Positions 6,704-13,430 of a stretch of DNA of 19,899 nt are shown here, piece by piece (position 1 is the first letter of the stretch; each line of letters begins with the position of its first letter). Source of the DNA: Actinomycetota bacterium. GTDB lineage: Bacteria > Actinomycetota > Actinomycetes > S36-B12 > UBA5976. A program made the translations under genes and the position numbers. The stretch lies in contig CANLIF010000006.1 of the NCBI GenBank assembly GCA_947491175.1, positions 1 to 19,899 on the forward strand. The letters are read 5' to 3'. A model generated the notes under the pieces. The model was not told the DNA's origin, did not search any database, and worked only from the letters and a program-made list of their open reading frames with translations.

Positions 6704-7921
6704 CTAACCCCACCAGAATGCAGTAGCAATACCTAGATACAAAGTAATTAAGGCCGCACCTTCAAACCAAGTTGATTGGCCATCAGAAACCACAACGATG
6801 GCAATGAAGACAGCCATAAACATAACTGCCAGAAGAAGTGGCGAAAGCACTAGCGTAAATGTTGCCGCGCCAACTAGCGGAGCAGAAAGTGCAATCAATG
6901 GCGCAACGATCATTGCAACTTGAACCGGGGATTGCAAAATGATTTGTAAGGCATAACTTTGTTGATCTCGAGCAGCTAACTGAATACCAGAAAAACTTTC
7001 AACAACGTTACTTGCTAATGCCACAATGATGAGTCCAGCAAAGGCTTCCGAAATACCTAAGGTTGCCATGGCTGGTGGCAATACTTCGACAAACCAACTT
7101 GAAACCACAATCGAGCCAGTGATAGCAATTAAAACCATCAAGATTGCAACATTACTGGTCCACTGACCATGTGTATCAGATTCTCGGGCAGCGACCAATG
7201 CCTCACTAGTTCCAGTTACAGGTGATTCGTGGTCAGCATGACGAATTGTGTCTGGGATCGAAGCCAGGAACAGGACTATCAAAAGCAGCGAAATGATTAC
7301 CGTAATTTCTCGTTCATATTCAACAGCCGGGGTGTTAAAGCTTGCTGCTAAGGATGGAATGGCGAGCGCAAAAACGGAAAGTGCGAGCAACATACTAAGT
7401 TGCCGTGCAGAGACCACATTGAATGATTGCCGACCATACTTTCGCCCACCAACGACGAATGCAACGCCCATGACAAGCAAAATGTTAGCGATCACAGACC
7501 CGACGATTGTGGCTTTAACAATTTCGTAAAGCCCAGCTTTAAGCGCAAAGAGAATTACAAAGATTTCAGGCAAGTTTCCAAGCAATGATTGCAGTAAGCC
7601 ATTTAGGCCACGACCGATTCGATCACTAACCGCTTCCACACTTCGAACTACTAGGCGAGCTATCGAACCCAAAGCGATGGCTGAGGTAAGGAAAGCTAGA
7701 ACTGGATTTCCGTTTGTGTTATTCAAAATTCCAGCTGCGGTTGTCACACCGAGCACTATGGCCAAAAGTCTGCGATCGGAGTGGCTGAGTACCGCTAAAC
7801 CATGGGGGCTCTCAACAGTGATGGTGGCAACCTTGTCTGCCTTAACTGCCCGACGACCACGAATTCCTGATCCAGTTACTTTTTCAGACTCTGGCTGGGG
7901 ATCAACTCTGCGACGTGACAT
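6704..7921 (-). CDS. CAX-type cation/proton antiporter (Ca2+:cation antiporter superfamily)
   Basis: A 405-residue integral membrane protein with about 11 hydrophobic helices, arranged as the two inverted halves of the CaCA superfamily. The first alpha-repeat is LLGNLPEIFVILFALKAG (113-130, Glu119), followed by the GS-x-x-N-x-L-L motif (141-149). The second is ALASNVVESFSG (301-312, Glu308) with the matching QSPVQVAMIVAP (330-341). The two buried acidic residues are those expected to bind the cation. This resembles the ChaA/CAX branch, which exports Ca2+ (or Na+/K+) in exchange for protons. A basic N-terminal extension of about 45 residues precedes the first helix and looks cytoplasmic; it is unusual in length. 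An acidic-histidine loop (R227-H229, D230-E232) splits the halves. Ion preference cannot be read from sequence. It probably leads a two-gene unit with sua5. Confidence 0.85.
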   Translation of the reverse strand: MSRRRVDPQPESEKVTGSGIRGRRAVKADKVATITVESPHGLAVLSHSDRRLLAIVLGVTTAAGILNNTNGNPVLAFLTSAIALGSIARLVVRSVEAVSDRIGRGLNGLLQSLLGNLPEIFVILFALKAGLYEIVKATIVGSVIANILLVMGVAFVVGGRKYGRQSFNVVSARQLSMLLALSVFALAIPSLAASFNTPAVEYEREITVIISLLLIVLFLASIPDTIRHADHESPVTGTSEALVAARESDTHGQWTSNVAILMVLIAITGSIVVSSWFVEVLPPAMATLGISEAFAGLIIVALASNVVESFSGIQLAARDQQSYALQIILQSPVQVAMIVAPLIALSAPLVGAATFTLVLSPLLLAVMFMAVFIAIVVVSDGQSTWFEGAALITLYLGIATAFWWG

Positions 7922-7928
7922 AACTTAA

Positions 7929-7934
7929 ATCTTA
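7929..7934 (-). promoter_or_regulatory. -10 box of a probable leaderless promoter for the antiporter
   Basis: On the minus strand TAAGAT lies 7 nt before the ATG, with no Shine-Dalgarno between them. Transcription would start at or next to the ATG. No convincing -35 was found. Confidence 0.5.
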
Positions 7935-7955
7935 CCGTTTTTGTGAAAATCGAAA

Positions 7956-8837
7956 TTATCCCTTGATTTCTGCCAATACATACGCAGATTTCAATGCATC
8001 GATTAACGCAGTACGAAGTATTTGGGCACGGCTCGCAAATTGCAATTGCCGGTTTGCAAATTCTTCACGACCAGATTGAGTCTCAACTGGAATTGGAATT
8101 ACGCCGAGATCTGCTAAGTCATAAGGTGCAGTTTGCATGTCAACGGTTCGAATGTCCTTTGCTAAGGTAAATGCAGCACGAACAATGTTTGATCCAAAAA
8201 TTGGAGCAAAACGTTGTGCATGTTTGTAGAGGTCCATGTTTGCATGCAAACAGCCTGGCTGTTCAACTTCATTTCGATCGATTGGAGTTAGTTGAAGAGG
8301 ATTAAGTGGGGCAGCTGTCGGAGTGAAGAATCGAAAAGCGTCAAAATGTGTGCAACGCAATCCAACTTCATCAATGGTTGCGCGAATCTGTTTCTGGCTC
8401 AGCCGTAGTGGCCACTTTTCGTGTCTAACGTCATCGGATCCAAGAACCATAGCCCACTCGTGCAACCCAAAACAACCAGAACGAACTGGGCGCTGTTGGG
8501 TTTGAGTTAAGAAGTTAAGCAAATTTGTCGCTGCTTCTTGGTTCTTGGTTAACCACTCACTTTGAATCCGAATCTTGCTATCAGCGAACTCATAGCTACC
8601 AGAAGGGAACGCTTCTAATTCAAATCCAGCTGCCGCAAGTGAAATTCCAAATCCAGCATGCCAAGTTAGCAACTTGTTCGTGCTAATTGGGTAATACTCA
8701 AATAAAAAATCATCAACTGGATGGCTTTCATGTCGAGAGCGACGCTCCAGGCGCGGAGTAATCCACGGCATAACTTTTACTTTGTGTTCAGCTCGTAACT
8801 TATGCCAAATTTCAGTCGGCAATATTTCTTCGGTCAT
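7956..8837 (-). CDS. Conserved actinobacterial protein, often auto-named 3-methyladenine DNA glycosylase
   Basis: A 293-residue soluble protein resembling a conserved actinobacterial family that annotation pipelines commonly call 3-methyladenine DNA glycosylase. I see neither the helix-hairpin-helix of AlkA/Tag nor a motif that proves glycosylase activity, so treat that name as doubtful. Recognisable conserved blocks are HPVDDFLFEYY (39-49), TWHAGFG (58-64), CFGLHEWAMV, THFDAFRFFTP, EQPGCLHANMDLYKHA, and PYDLADLG followed by P-V-E-T-Q-S-G-R. The many invariant His, Asp and Glu residues suggest an enzyme. It starts 8 nt after the FAD oxidoreductase stop on the same strand, so the two are cotranscribed and may act together (inference). 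The start ATG at 8837 fits the family's short N-terminus. Confidence 0.7.
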   Translation of the reverse strand: MTEEILPTEIWHKLRAEHKVKVMPWITPRLERRSRHESHPVDDFLFEYYPISTNKLLTWHAGFGISLAAAGFELEAFPSGSYEFADSKIRIQSEWLTKNQEAATNLLNFLTQTQQRPVRSGCFGLHEWAMVLGSDDVRHEKWPLRLSQKQIRATIDEVGLRCTHFDAFRFFTPTAAPLNPLQLTPIDRNEVEQPGCLHANMDLYKHAQRFAPIFGSNIVRAAFTLAKDIRTVDMQTAPYDLADLGVIPIPVETQSGREEFANRQLQFASRAQILRTALIDALKSAYVLAEIKG

Positions 8838-8845
8838 GTGCTCAA

Positions 8846-9955
8846 CTAACTCACAAAATCTGCAACTACTTGGCTGTGGCCATCAATACATTGATCCACA
8901 ACACTGCGCGCCAAAAGTGCCCCAACCACATTTCCGGTACCGCAATATGCACCAACTGCCCAAACGCCAGGTTGTACTTGTTTCACAATAGGTAAACCAG
9001 AAGCGGTGTAACTAACAATTGCAGCCCAGTGATGCTCAACAAGAGCAGTGGCACCAATGGATTCGAGTTTGTGTTCAAGGTAATCGCGCATCATTTGCGT
9101 TGGCTTAACCACATCAGTGGCTTCTTGATCTATGGCAAGGTCTCTGCCACCACCGATTGCAATCCGACCATCTGGAAGTTGTTGCCAGTAGTCCCAGCCT
9201 TGCCGAGTGTAAACCGCATATTTCAAATTAAGTTTTAGTTCTGGCTCAGTCGAAATCATTTGCAAGCGAGTGGGCTGAATTTGATCTGCAATTTCTGGCA
9301 AGACTTTACCTAAATTACCATCAACTGCAACCACAATATGTTTTGTGCGGATGCTGCCTTGATTAGTTGTGACAACACCAGATTCAATTTTGTTTGCAGG
9401 TGAGTGAGTAAAAATCTGGGCACCAGCAGCTTGGGCAAGTTCTGCTAACTGAACTGCACGTTTGGCTGGATGAAAAGTTCCATCAGTTGGAATCAAAATT
9501 CCAACACCTTGCTCACCTTCGTAATCTTCAACTGGGAAGCCATCAGCAAGCAAGGCATCGCGATGGGCATAGGTATCTGCGAGTTCGGTTGCATCTTCAG
9601 CAATTCGTAAGGCGCCGATTCGAGAAACTGCTTGCGGGGTAGTTGCTTGGATTCGATCCATCTCATCCAAAGTGTGCTGATAGAGAGCAGTCGCACGAGC
9701 GACGCCAAGATCTTTTCGCACATTATGGTGAAAGTCTGCAATCCCAGCCAGCAACAAGCCACCGTTTCGTCCAGCTGCGCCGGCAGCAATGCGATCAGCG
9801 TCGATGCCAATAATGTTTAAGCCTCGCCCGGCAGCGTGCAACAGAGCGGTTAAACCTGAACCACCAAGTCCAACGACCACAAGATCCGCTTCGAGATTTG
9901 ATTTGAGCTGAGGAAATTCTGGGCGCTCGACATTGATGTCCCACACGATGCCCAT
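8846..9955 (-). CDS. FAD-dependent oxidoreductase, DAO (D-amino acid/glycine oxidase-like) family
   Basis: A 369-residue single-domain flavoprotein of the DAO group. The FAD-binding Rossmann motif is G29-L-G31-G-S-G34, with the acidic ribose ligand at the end of strand 2 (I-D-A-D, 51-54) and the GAAGRNGGLLL loop (59-69) typical of this family. The C-terminal flavin-contacting segment is also present (TASGLPIV, then AYCGTGNVVG). Members oxidise amines of small amino acids or polyamines to imines; the substrate here cannot be named. No signal peptide or membrane segment is seen. A weak AAGG Shine-Dalgarno lies about 8 nt before the ATG. It is the first gene of a minus-strand unit with the conserved protein 8 nt downstream. 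Its promoter region is shared with a divergent 59-aa gene and contains a 13-bp palindrome. Confidence 0.88.
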   Translation of the reverse strand: MGIVWDINVERPEFPQLKSNLEADLVVVGLGGSGLTALLHAAGRGLNIIGIDADRIAAGAAGRNGGLLLAGIADFHHNVRKDLGVARATALYQHTLDEMDRIQATTPQAVSRIGALRIAEDATELADTYAHRDALLADGFPVEDYEGEQGVGILIPTDGTFHPAKRAVQLAELAQAAGAQIFTHSPANKIESGVVTTNQGSIRTKHIVVAVDGNLGKVLPEIADQIQPTRLQMISTEPELKLNLKYAVYTRQGWDYWQQLPDGRIAIGGGRDLAIDQEATDVVKPTQMMRDYLEHKLESIGATALVEHHWAAIVSYTASGLPIVKQVQPGVWAVGAYCGTGNVVGALLARSVVDQCIDGHSQVVADFVS

Positions 9956-9971
9956 GATTTGCCTTTCACAA

Positions 9972-10000
9972 TTGATTGGTGATTAGGTTTTTTATACCTT
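9972..10000 (+). promoter_or_regulatory. Sigma70-type promoter for the 59-aa gene
   Basis: TTGATT (9972-9977) and TACCTT (9995-10000) are separated by exactly 17 bp. The expected transcription start, near 10007, would give a leader of about 12 nt before the ATG at 10019. This is the best-formed -35/-10 pair with an SD-bearing leader in the window. Confidence 0.6.
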
Positions 10001-10006
10001 AGGTAT
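9994..10006. promoter_or_regulatory. Perfect 13-bp palindrome, candidate operator in a divergent promoter
   Basis: ATACCT-T-AGGTAT has perfect 6-bp arms around a single central base. It covers the -10 of the plus-strand promoter and touches a TATAAA box (9990-9995 on the minus strand) that could serve the FAD oxidoreductase. A dimeric regulator bound here could switch both genes. No regulator gene is adjacent. Confidence 0.5.
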
Positions 10007-10018
10007 CAGCATAGGAGT

Positions 10019-10198
10019 ATGAGTTCTTTGGCTGATGATCCCGACGAAACTTTTGACGCAAAAGCCAAGAGTTCTGCCCGATTGCGGGAGCTATTGGATG
10101 AAGTTGAATTAACTCCAGAACAAACCAGCGATGATGTTGCGCCGCCTTCGAATCGGGACCGTGAATTACTCGAGGATGTTCCGCCACACCATGGTTAA
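10019..10198 (+). CDS. Small acidic protein of unknown function, 59 aa
   Basis: An open frame from ATG 10019 to TAA 10196-10198. The product is hydrophilic and strongly acidic: MSSLADDPDETFDAK start, a likely short helix S-A-R-L-R-E-L-L-D-E-V-E (19-30), then LTPEQTSDDV, and a C-terminus R-D-R-E-L-L-E-D-V-P-P-H-H-G. A terminal P-P-H-H/W tail is, from memory, seen in other small actinobacterial proteins of unknown function. A matched promoter lies upstream. AGGAG is only 1 nt before the ATG, which is too close; the TTG at codon 4 would be 10 nt away and might be the true start. The stop overlaps the stop of the convergent SAF gene by four bases. Function unknown. Confidence 0.65.
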   Translation: MSSLADDPDETFDAKAKSSARLRELLDEVELTPEQTSDDVAPPSNRDRELLEDVPPHHG

Positions 10199-10830
10199 GG
10201 TAGCAGCGCAATCGTAAATCCTTGATTTGAAACATTTCCAGCAATACTTATCGCAGCGGTGGAATCCACGCCAACGATGATCGCATTGTTAGTTGATCCA
10301 CTTGAAAACATCGAACCATTGACTTGATTTGGAATTGCCAAAATCCTCGCTCGTGAGGCAATTAAAATACCGGTGTTTAAACCCTCGTTACTAGCGCTGT
10401 ACACGTCTATAAAATTGCCAACATTTAGTAGCGAACTACTCGTACTGGCACTAACTGGAAGCGAAACAGCAACGTAGTTTTTTGGCAGTCCGGTAAGCAG
10501 CGCAGAACCCACTAAGTCGTTGCTACTAATCGGTTGATTTGGCGCAAGTGAGCGAGCTAAAACTCGTCCGACTAATTCAGTTGGTTCAGACTGCAAGGTA
10601 TCCCAAGATGATTCATCCAAAATGAATTTTTCTGTGATATTTGAAGCGGTCAAAGTTGTTCCAGCTGCGAGCGGTTGCGTTGCTACAAGAACTTTGGTTT
10701 GAGACCCAGGTCCAGGAACCACCAAACTCAGGGCAACTAAGGTCCCGAGTCCAGCAAGTGAAGCTGCAATGGAGCGCCGGTATCTAACTATCAAGGGATA
10801 GTAACGATGGAGAAATTCAAGGTTTTTCAT
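10195..10830 (-). CDS. SAF-domain protein with N-terminal membrane anchor (CpaB/FlgA-like)
   Basis: A 211-residue protein when started at the ATG at 10830 (MKNLEFLHRYY). A longer frame runs back to 10968 but would overlap the divergent fmdB gene, so it is rejected. A basic stretch (R-Y-R-R, 16-19) precedes one membrane helix at about 20-38. The SAF domain follows (about 45-110), with KVLVATQPLAAGTTLTASNI and the V-G-R-V-L-A-R-S and P-N-Q-P-I-S motifs. The remainder is Ser/Thr-rich with no known motif. SAF domains occur in CpaB, FlgA and antifreeze proteins; a single-pass SAF protein upstream of fmdB is a recurrent actinobacterial neighbour, but no pilus or flagellar genes are here. The domain is most likely exposed outside the membrane. 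Function unproven. Confidence 0.85.
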   Translation of the reverse strand: MKNLEFLHRYYPLIVRYRRSIAASLAGLGTLVALSLVVPGPGSQTKVLVATQPLAAGTTLTASNITEKFILDESSWDTLQSEPTELVGRVLARSLAPNQPISSNDLVGSALLTGLPKNYVAVSLPVSASTSSSLLNVGNFIDVYSASNEGLNTGILIASRARILAIPNQVNGSMFSSGSTNNAIIVGVDSTAAISIAGNVSNQGFTIALLP

Positions 10831-10839
10831 AACTGTGCC

Positions 10840-10845
10840 ACGATA
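10840..10845 (-). promoter_or_regulatory. Possible -10 box for the SAF gene
   Basis: TATCGT on the minus strand, 9 nt before the ATG at 10830, with no Shine-Dalgarno. This matches the leaderless pattern of other genes in the window but is weaker, with no -35 seen. Confidence 0.35.
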
Positions 10846-10884
10846 AGTCCAAATCCAGGTTTCGTGAGTTGATTTGTCCACAGG

Positions 10885-10890
10885 TACGAT
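10885..10890 (+). promoter_or_regulatory. Possible -10 box for fmdB-crcB-crcB
   Basis: TACGAT, 21 nt before the fmdB ATG. A Shine-Dalgarno (AAAGGAAA) lies between, so this would be a short-leader promoter. A weak TTCGTG lies 18 bp upstream as a -35. Confidence 0.35.
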
Positions 10891-10911
10891 TACGGGAGTC
10901 GAAAGGAAACC

Positions 10912-11211
10912 ATGCCTACCTATCAATACGTTTGTGGACAATGCGATGTGCCACTTGAGGCAGTCCAATCCTTTTCAGACGATGCGCTAACCACTTGTCC
11001 AGAATGCAAAAATGATGCATTAAAAAAGGTTTACGGCTCGGTCGGTGTAGTTTTCAAGGGCTCAGGCTTTTACCGAAATGATTCGCGGGGTGCCACAACT
11101 TCGGCAACCACACCTTCTGCAAACCCGGCTACAACTGAGAGCAACTCGAGTCCAGCAGCAACTCCAGCAGCAAGTCCAGCGCCAGCTAGTACCCCAAGCC
11201 CAAGTGCTTAA
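10912..11211 (+). CDS. FmdB-type zinc ribbon protein with disordered tail
   Basis: A 99-residue protein of the FmdB/CxxC_CxxC_SSSS regulatory family. The N-terminus MPTYQYVCGQC and the zinc-ribbon cysteines C8-x2-C11 and C29-x2-C32 are intact, followed by FKGSGFYRND (48-57), a hallmark of the family. From about residue 60 the chain is only Ala, Pro, Ser, Thr and a few Asn, an unstructured tail. In actinobacteria a homologue is Rv0991c of M. tuberculosis, which as I recall has been described as a redox-responsive chaperone-like protein; assignment of that role here is by homology only. A good Shine-Dalgarno precedes the ATG. The crcB gene downstream starts inside its last codons (8-nt overlap). 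Confidence 0.9.
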   Translation: MPTYQYVCGQCDVPLEAVQSFSDDALTTCPECKNDALKKVYGSVGVVFKGSGFYRNDSRGATTSATTPSANPATTESNSSPAATPAASPAPASTPSPSA

Positions 11212-11569
11212 ATTTGGCCTCGTTGCCGCACTTGGGGCAGTAATTGGTTCGCTGGCTCGGTTACAAGTTGCTTACTGGATTCAAACGCCAAGTGAAACAT
11301 CTTTTCCTTGGTCGACATTTATCGTCAATGTAACTGGAGCATTACTGATTGGCTTAGTAGCTGGATTACCAAGAATCATGAACCATGAAACCCGCAGACA
11401 CTTTGTCGTGACTGGAGTACTCGGTGGCTTTACAACTTTCTCAGCAATCGCAGTTGAAACTTTGAACCTTGCAAACACGCCATTGATTTCAGTCACCTAC
11501 GTAGTAGCTACATTTGCCGTTGGTATTGCAGCAACACACATCGGCAGTTTGCTGGGTGATCGACGATGA
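11204..11569 (+). CDS. crcB: Fluoride channel subunit CrcB/Fluc, first copy
   Basis: A 121-residue four-helix Fluc subunit that exports fluoride as part of a dimer. The GTG at 11204 gives VLKFGLVAALGAVIGSLAR, a typical N-terminus; the longer open frame back to 11078 is a glutamine-rich read of the fmdB tail in another frame and is rejected. Signatures are G-S-L-A-R (16-20), FIVNVTGALLIG (39-50, Asn42) and GGFTTFSAI (74-82). The second Phe of the usual TTFSTF box is Ile82. Positive charges lie in the helix 2-3 loop (R57, R64, R65) and at the C-terminus (R120, R121), predicting N- and C-termini inside. It overlaps the second crcB by four bases (ATGA), so the pair should be made together. Confidence 0.9.
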   Translation: MLKFGLVAALGAVIGSLARLQVAYWIQTPSETSFPWSTFIVNVTGALLIGLVAGLPRIMNHETRRHFVVTGVLGGFTTFSAIAVETLNLANTPLISVTYVVATFAVGIAATHIGSLLGDRR

Positions 11570-11922
11570 ACTTAATTTTATTTGTTCTTGCGGCAGCACT
11601 TGGTGGCTTTATTAGGTTTGCACTTGAGTTCCACTTGCCTCCAGTGGGAAAATCTGCTTTCCCACTTGCGACTCTCATAGTAAATGTCATTGGTGCATTT
11701 TTATTAGGAATAGTGTTAATTCTCCCGGGGGAATGGCAAGTTATTCTGGGTGTTGGCCTCTGTGGCGCCCTAACAACATTTAGTGGAGTCAGTCTGCAGT
11801 TGCATCGAAGGCTCAAGTCTCAAGCATTTAGACCAGCGATGGTTTATGCAGTCATTTTGATAACTAGCAGTGTCGCAGCTGCTGGTTTTGGAATCATTTT
11901 AGGACGTTACATATTTACTTAA
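11566..11922 (+). CDS. crcB: Fluoride channel subunit CrcB/Fluc, second copy
   Basis: A 118-residue Fluc subunit, translationally coupled to the first copy through an ATGA overlap. Motifs: G-G-F-I-R-F (13-18), LIVNVIGAFLLG (37-48, Asn40) and CGALTTFSGV (66-75). As in the first subunit, only the first Phe of the TTFSTF box is kept (F72; Val75 replaces the second). Charge bias is opposite to that of the first copy: the 1-2 loop (K29) and the 3-4 loop (R81, R82, K84, R89) are positive, while the 2-3 loop carries only E56, predicting both termini outside. The two therefore look like the fixed-orientation partners of an antiparallel heterodimer. Confidence 0.9.
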   Translation: MNLILFVLAAALGGFIRFALEFHLPPVGKSAFPLATLIVNVIGAFLLGIVLILPGEWQVILGVGLCGALTTFSGVSLQLHRRLKSQAFRPAMVYAVILITSSVAAAGFGIILGRYIFT

Positions 11923-11929
11923 CGCAAAT

Positions 11930-12496
11930 TTAGGTAATTCGAAGTACGTGACTTGGTGTCACGATGACATCGATTAGTTCATCATGAGATTCACTTGGAA
12001 CGCAATCATCAACTTCGTCATCAAAGACCAGACAAATTCGAATTGGTCCACCTGAATTATGCTTTGGCACATTAGCAAGTGCGCGGTCGTAATAACCAGC
12101 CCCTCTGCCTAATCGAGAGCCATCACGTCCGACCCGAAGTGCAGGGATGATAATTGCGCTTGCTTGCGAAATGTCGATTTCAGCCGCCGCCGGCTCTTGA
12201 ATTCCGTAACTGTTCCCGATCAATTCTGCGCCGTCAAATCCCCACGATAAGGAATTTCCAGGTTTCATAATCGGAAGCGCAACATCTTTGCCAAGTTGCT
12301 GCAAATTTGTGCGAAGTTGCGTTGTTGGTGGCTCGGTTGCCATGGAAACAAAACAGGACACGAGTTGGCCCTGGCACAAATTCGCCCAGTCGTGATTTGC
12401 GATTGCTAATCCAGCGGCAAAAATTTCTGCACTACTTCGCGAAGATCGTGTCGATATTGTTTGCTCGCGCACTGTGTCTTTGGAACGACCTACCAT
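11930..12496 (-). CDS. 5-formyltetrahydrofolate cyclo-ligase
   Basis: Converts 5-formyltetrahydrofolate to 5,10-methenyltetrahydrofolate with ATP, recycling a folate by-product in one-carbon metabolism; cytosolic monomer. The 188 residues match family length. Visible signatures are EPPTTQLRTNL, the LPI...LSWGFDG segment, the ATP/folate-site motif DGSRLGRGAGYYDRAL, and the C-terminal ESHDELIDVIVTPSHV. It is divergent from galU across only 31 bp, as in mycobacteria. A TACGGT box lies 6 nt before the ATG with no usable Shine-Dalgarno, so it is probably leaderless. The stop lies 7 bases from the stop of the convergent crcB gene, with no terminator. Confidence 0.92.
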   Translation of the reverse strand: MVGRSKDTVREQTISTRSSRSSAEIFAAGLAIANHDWANLCQGQLVSCFVSMATEPPTTQLRTNLQQLGKDVALPIMKPGNSLSWGFDGAELIGNSYGIQEPAAAEIDISQASAIIIPALRVGRDGSRLGRGAGYYDRALANVPKHNSGGPIRICLVFDDEVDDCVPSESHDELIDVIVTPSHVLRIT

Positions 12497-12502
12497 CCCT
12501 TA

Positions 12503-12521
12503 ACCGTATTGCCAGTAAAGT
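12503..12521. promoter_or_regulatory. Back-to-back leaderless promoters in the 31-bp gap before galU
   Basis: On the minus strand TACGGT (12503-12508) lies 6 nt before the cyclo-ligase ATG. On the plus strand TAAAGT (12516-12521) lies 6 nt before the galU ATG. The two -10 boxes are 7 bp apart, and any -35 region of each promoter must lie at or inside the opposite gene's start. Neither gene has a Shine-Dalgarno. Confidence 0.5.
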
Positions 12522-12527
12522 CTAGGT

Positions 12528-13430
12528 ATGAGCAACAGGGGCGCAATTAGTAAAGCCGTAATTCCAGTAGCGGGATTAGGCACCCGGTTTCTGCCAGCTA
12601 CTAAGGCAACTCCAAAAGAAATGCTTCCCGTTGTAGATAAACCAGCAATTCAATACGTAGTTGAAGAAGCAGTGGCATCCGGCATAATTGATGTTCTTTT
12701 TGTGACTGGCCGAAATAAGGAAACTTTAGAAAATCACTTCGATCGATCACCGAGCCTAGAACAGACTTTGGCCGATCGTGGCGCATTTGAAATGCAAAGT
12801 AAGATTTCGGACTTAGCTAATTTGGCTGCCATGCATTACGTGCGTCAAGGAGTCCCAATGGGATTAGGCCACGCGGTGAGTATGGCAAAAGCGCATGTGG
12901 GTAATCAGGCGTTTGCAGTTTTGCTTGGTGACGATTTAGTTGATGCCAAAACGCCGATCTTGCCGCAGATGTATGCAGCTCAGGCCAAATTTGGTGGCAG
13001 CATTTTGGCATTAATGGAAGTTCCAGACGATCAAATTCATTTGTATGGTTGTGCGGCAACTGTAGCAACCGACGACCCAGACATTGTTAGAGTCACAGAA
13101 TTAGTTGAGAAACCAGTGGCGGGAACAGCCCCTAGTAATCTCGCAGTAATTGGCAGATACGTTATTGACCCAGCGATCTTTGGATTATTAGAAAATCTTG
13201 CGCCCGGCCGTGGTGGCGAAATTCAATTAACTGATGCTTTAGCAGCGCTGATTGATTTGCCAGCTGAATCTGGCGGTGGTGTTCATGCTGTCGTCTTCCG
13301 CGGCAAACGATATGACACAGGTGACAAACTTTCCTACCTAAAGAGTGTGGTTTCAATTGCACTTGATCGCGACGACTTAGGCCCAGACCTTCGTGCTTGG
13401 TTAACTTCATATCTTTCAGGCAAGATTTAA
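12528..13430 (+). CDS. galU: UTP-glucose-1-phosphate uridylyltransferase GalU
   Basis: Makes UDP-glucose from UTP and glucose-1-phosphate, the precursor for cell-envelope glycans, galactose metabolism and trehalose or glycogen routes. The 300 residues are typical. The nucleotide-binding signature AGLGTRFLPATKATPKEMLP (15-34) is intact, as are IQYVVEEA, LGLGHAV-type GMG region (V-P-M-G-L-G-H-A-V), GDDL (metal-binding loop), ELVEKP, and GRGGEIQLTDAL near the C-terminus. It is predicted to start without a leader from a TAAAGT box. Its TAA stop overlaps the next gene's ATG by one base (TAATG), so galU and the MoeA paralogue are coupled; this linkage is conserved across actinobacteria. Confidence 0.95.
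   Translation: MSNRGAISKAVIPVAGLGTRFLPATKATPKEMLPVVDKPAIQYVVEEAVASGIIDVLFVTGRNKETLENHFDRSPSLEQTLADRGAFEMQSKISDLANLAAMHYVRQGVPMGLGHAVSMAKAHVGNQAFAVLLGDDLVDAKTPILPQMYAAQAKFGGSILALMEVPDDQIHLYGCAATVATDDPDIVRVTELVEKPVAGTAPSNLAVIGRYVIDPAIFGLLENLAPGRGGEIQLTDALAALIDLPAESGGGVHAVVFRGKRYDTGDKLSYLKSVVSIALDRDDLGPDLRAWLTSYLSGKI

Noticed and set aside
10831..10968. 46-residue extension of the SAF protein upstream of MKNLEF
   Set aside because: It would overlap the divergent fmdB start, crosses the intergenic promoter region, and has no homology-like features.
11078..11203. N-terminal extension of the first CrcB frame, glutamine-rich
   Set aside because: It is the fmdB Ala/Pro/Ser tail read in another frame; CrcB homology begins at the GTG at 11204.
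11204..11922. Fluoride riboswitch upstream of the crcB pair
   Set aside because: crcB starts inside fmdB, and the 81-bp leader region before fmdB does not show a recognisable crcB-motif structure.
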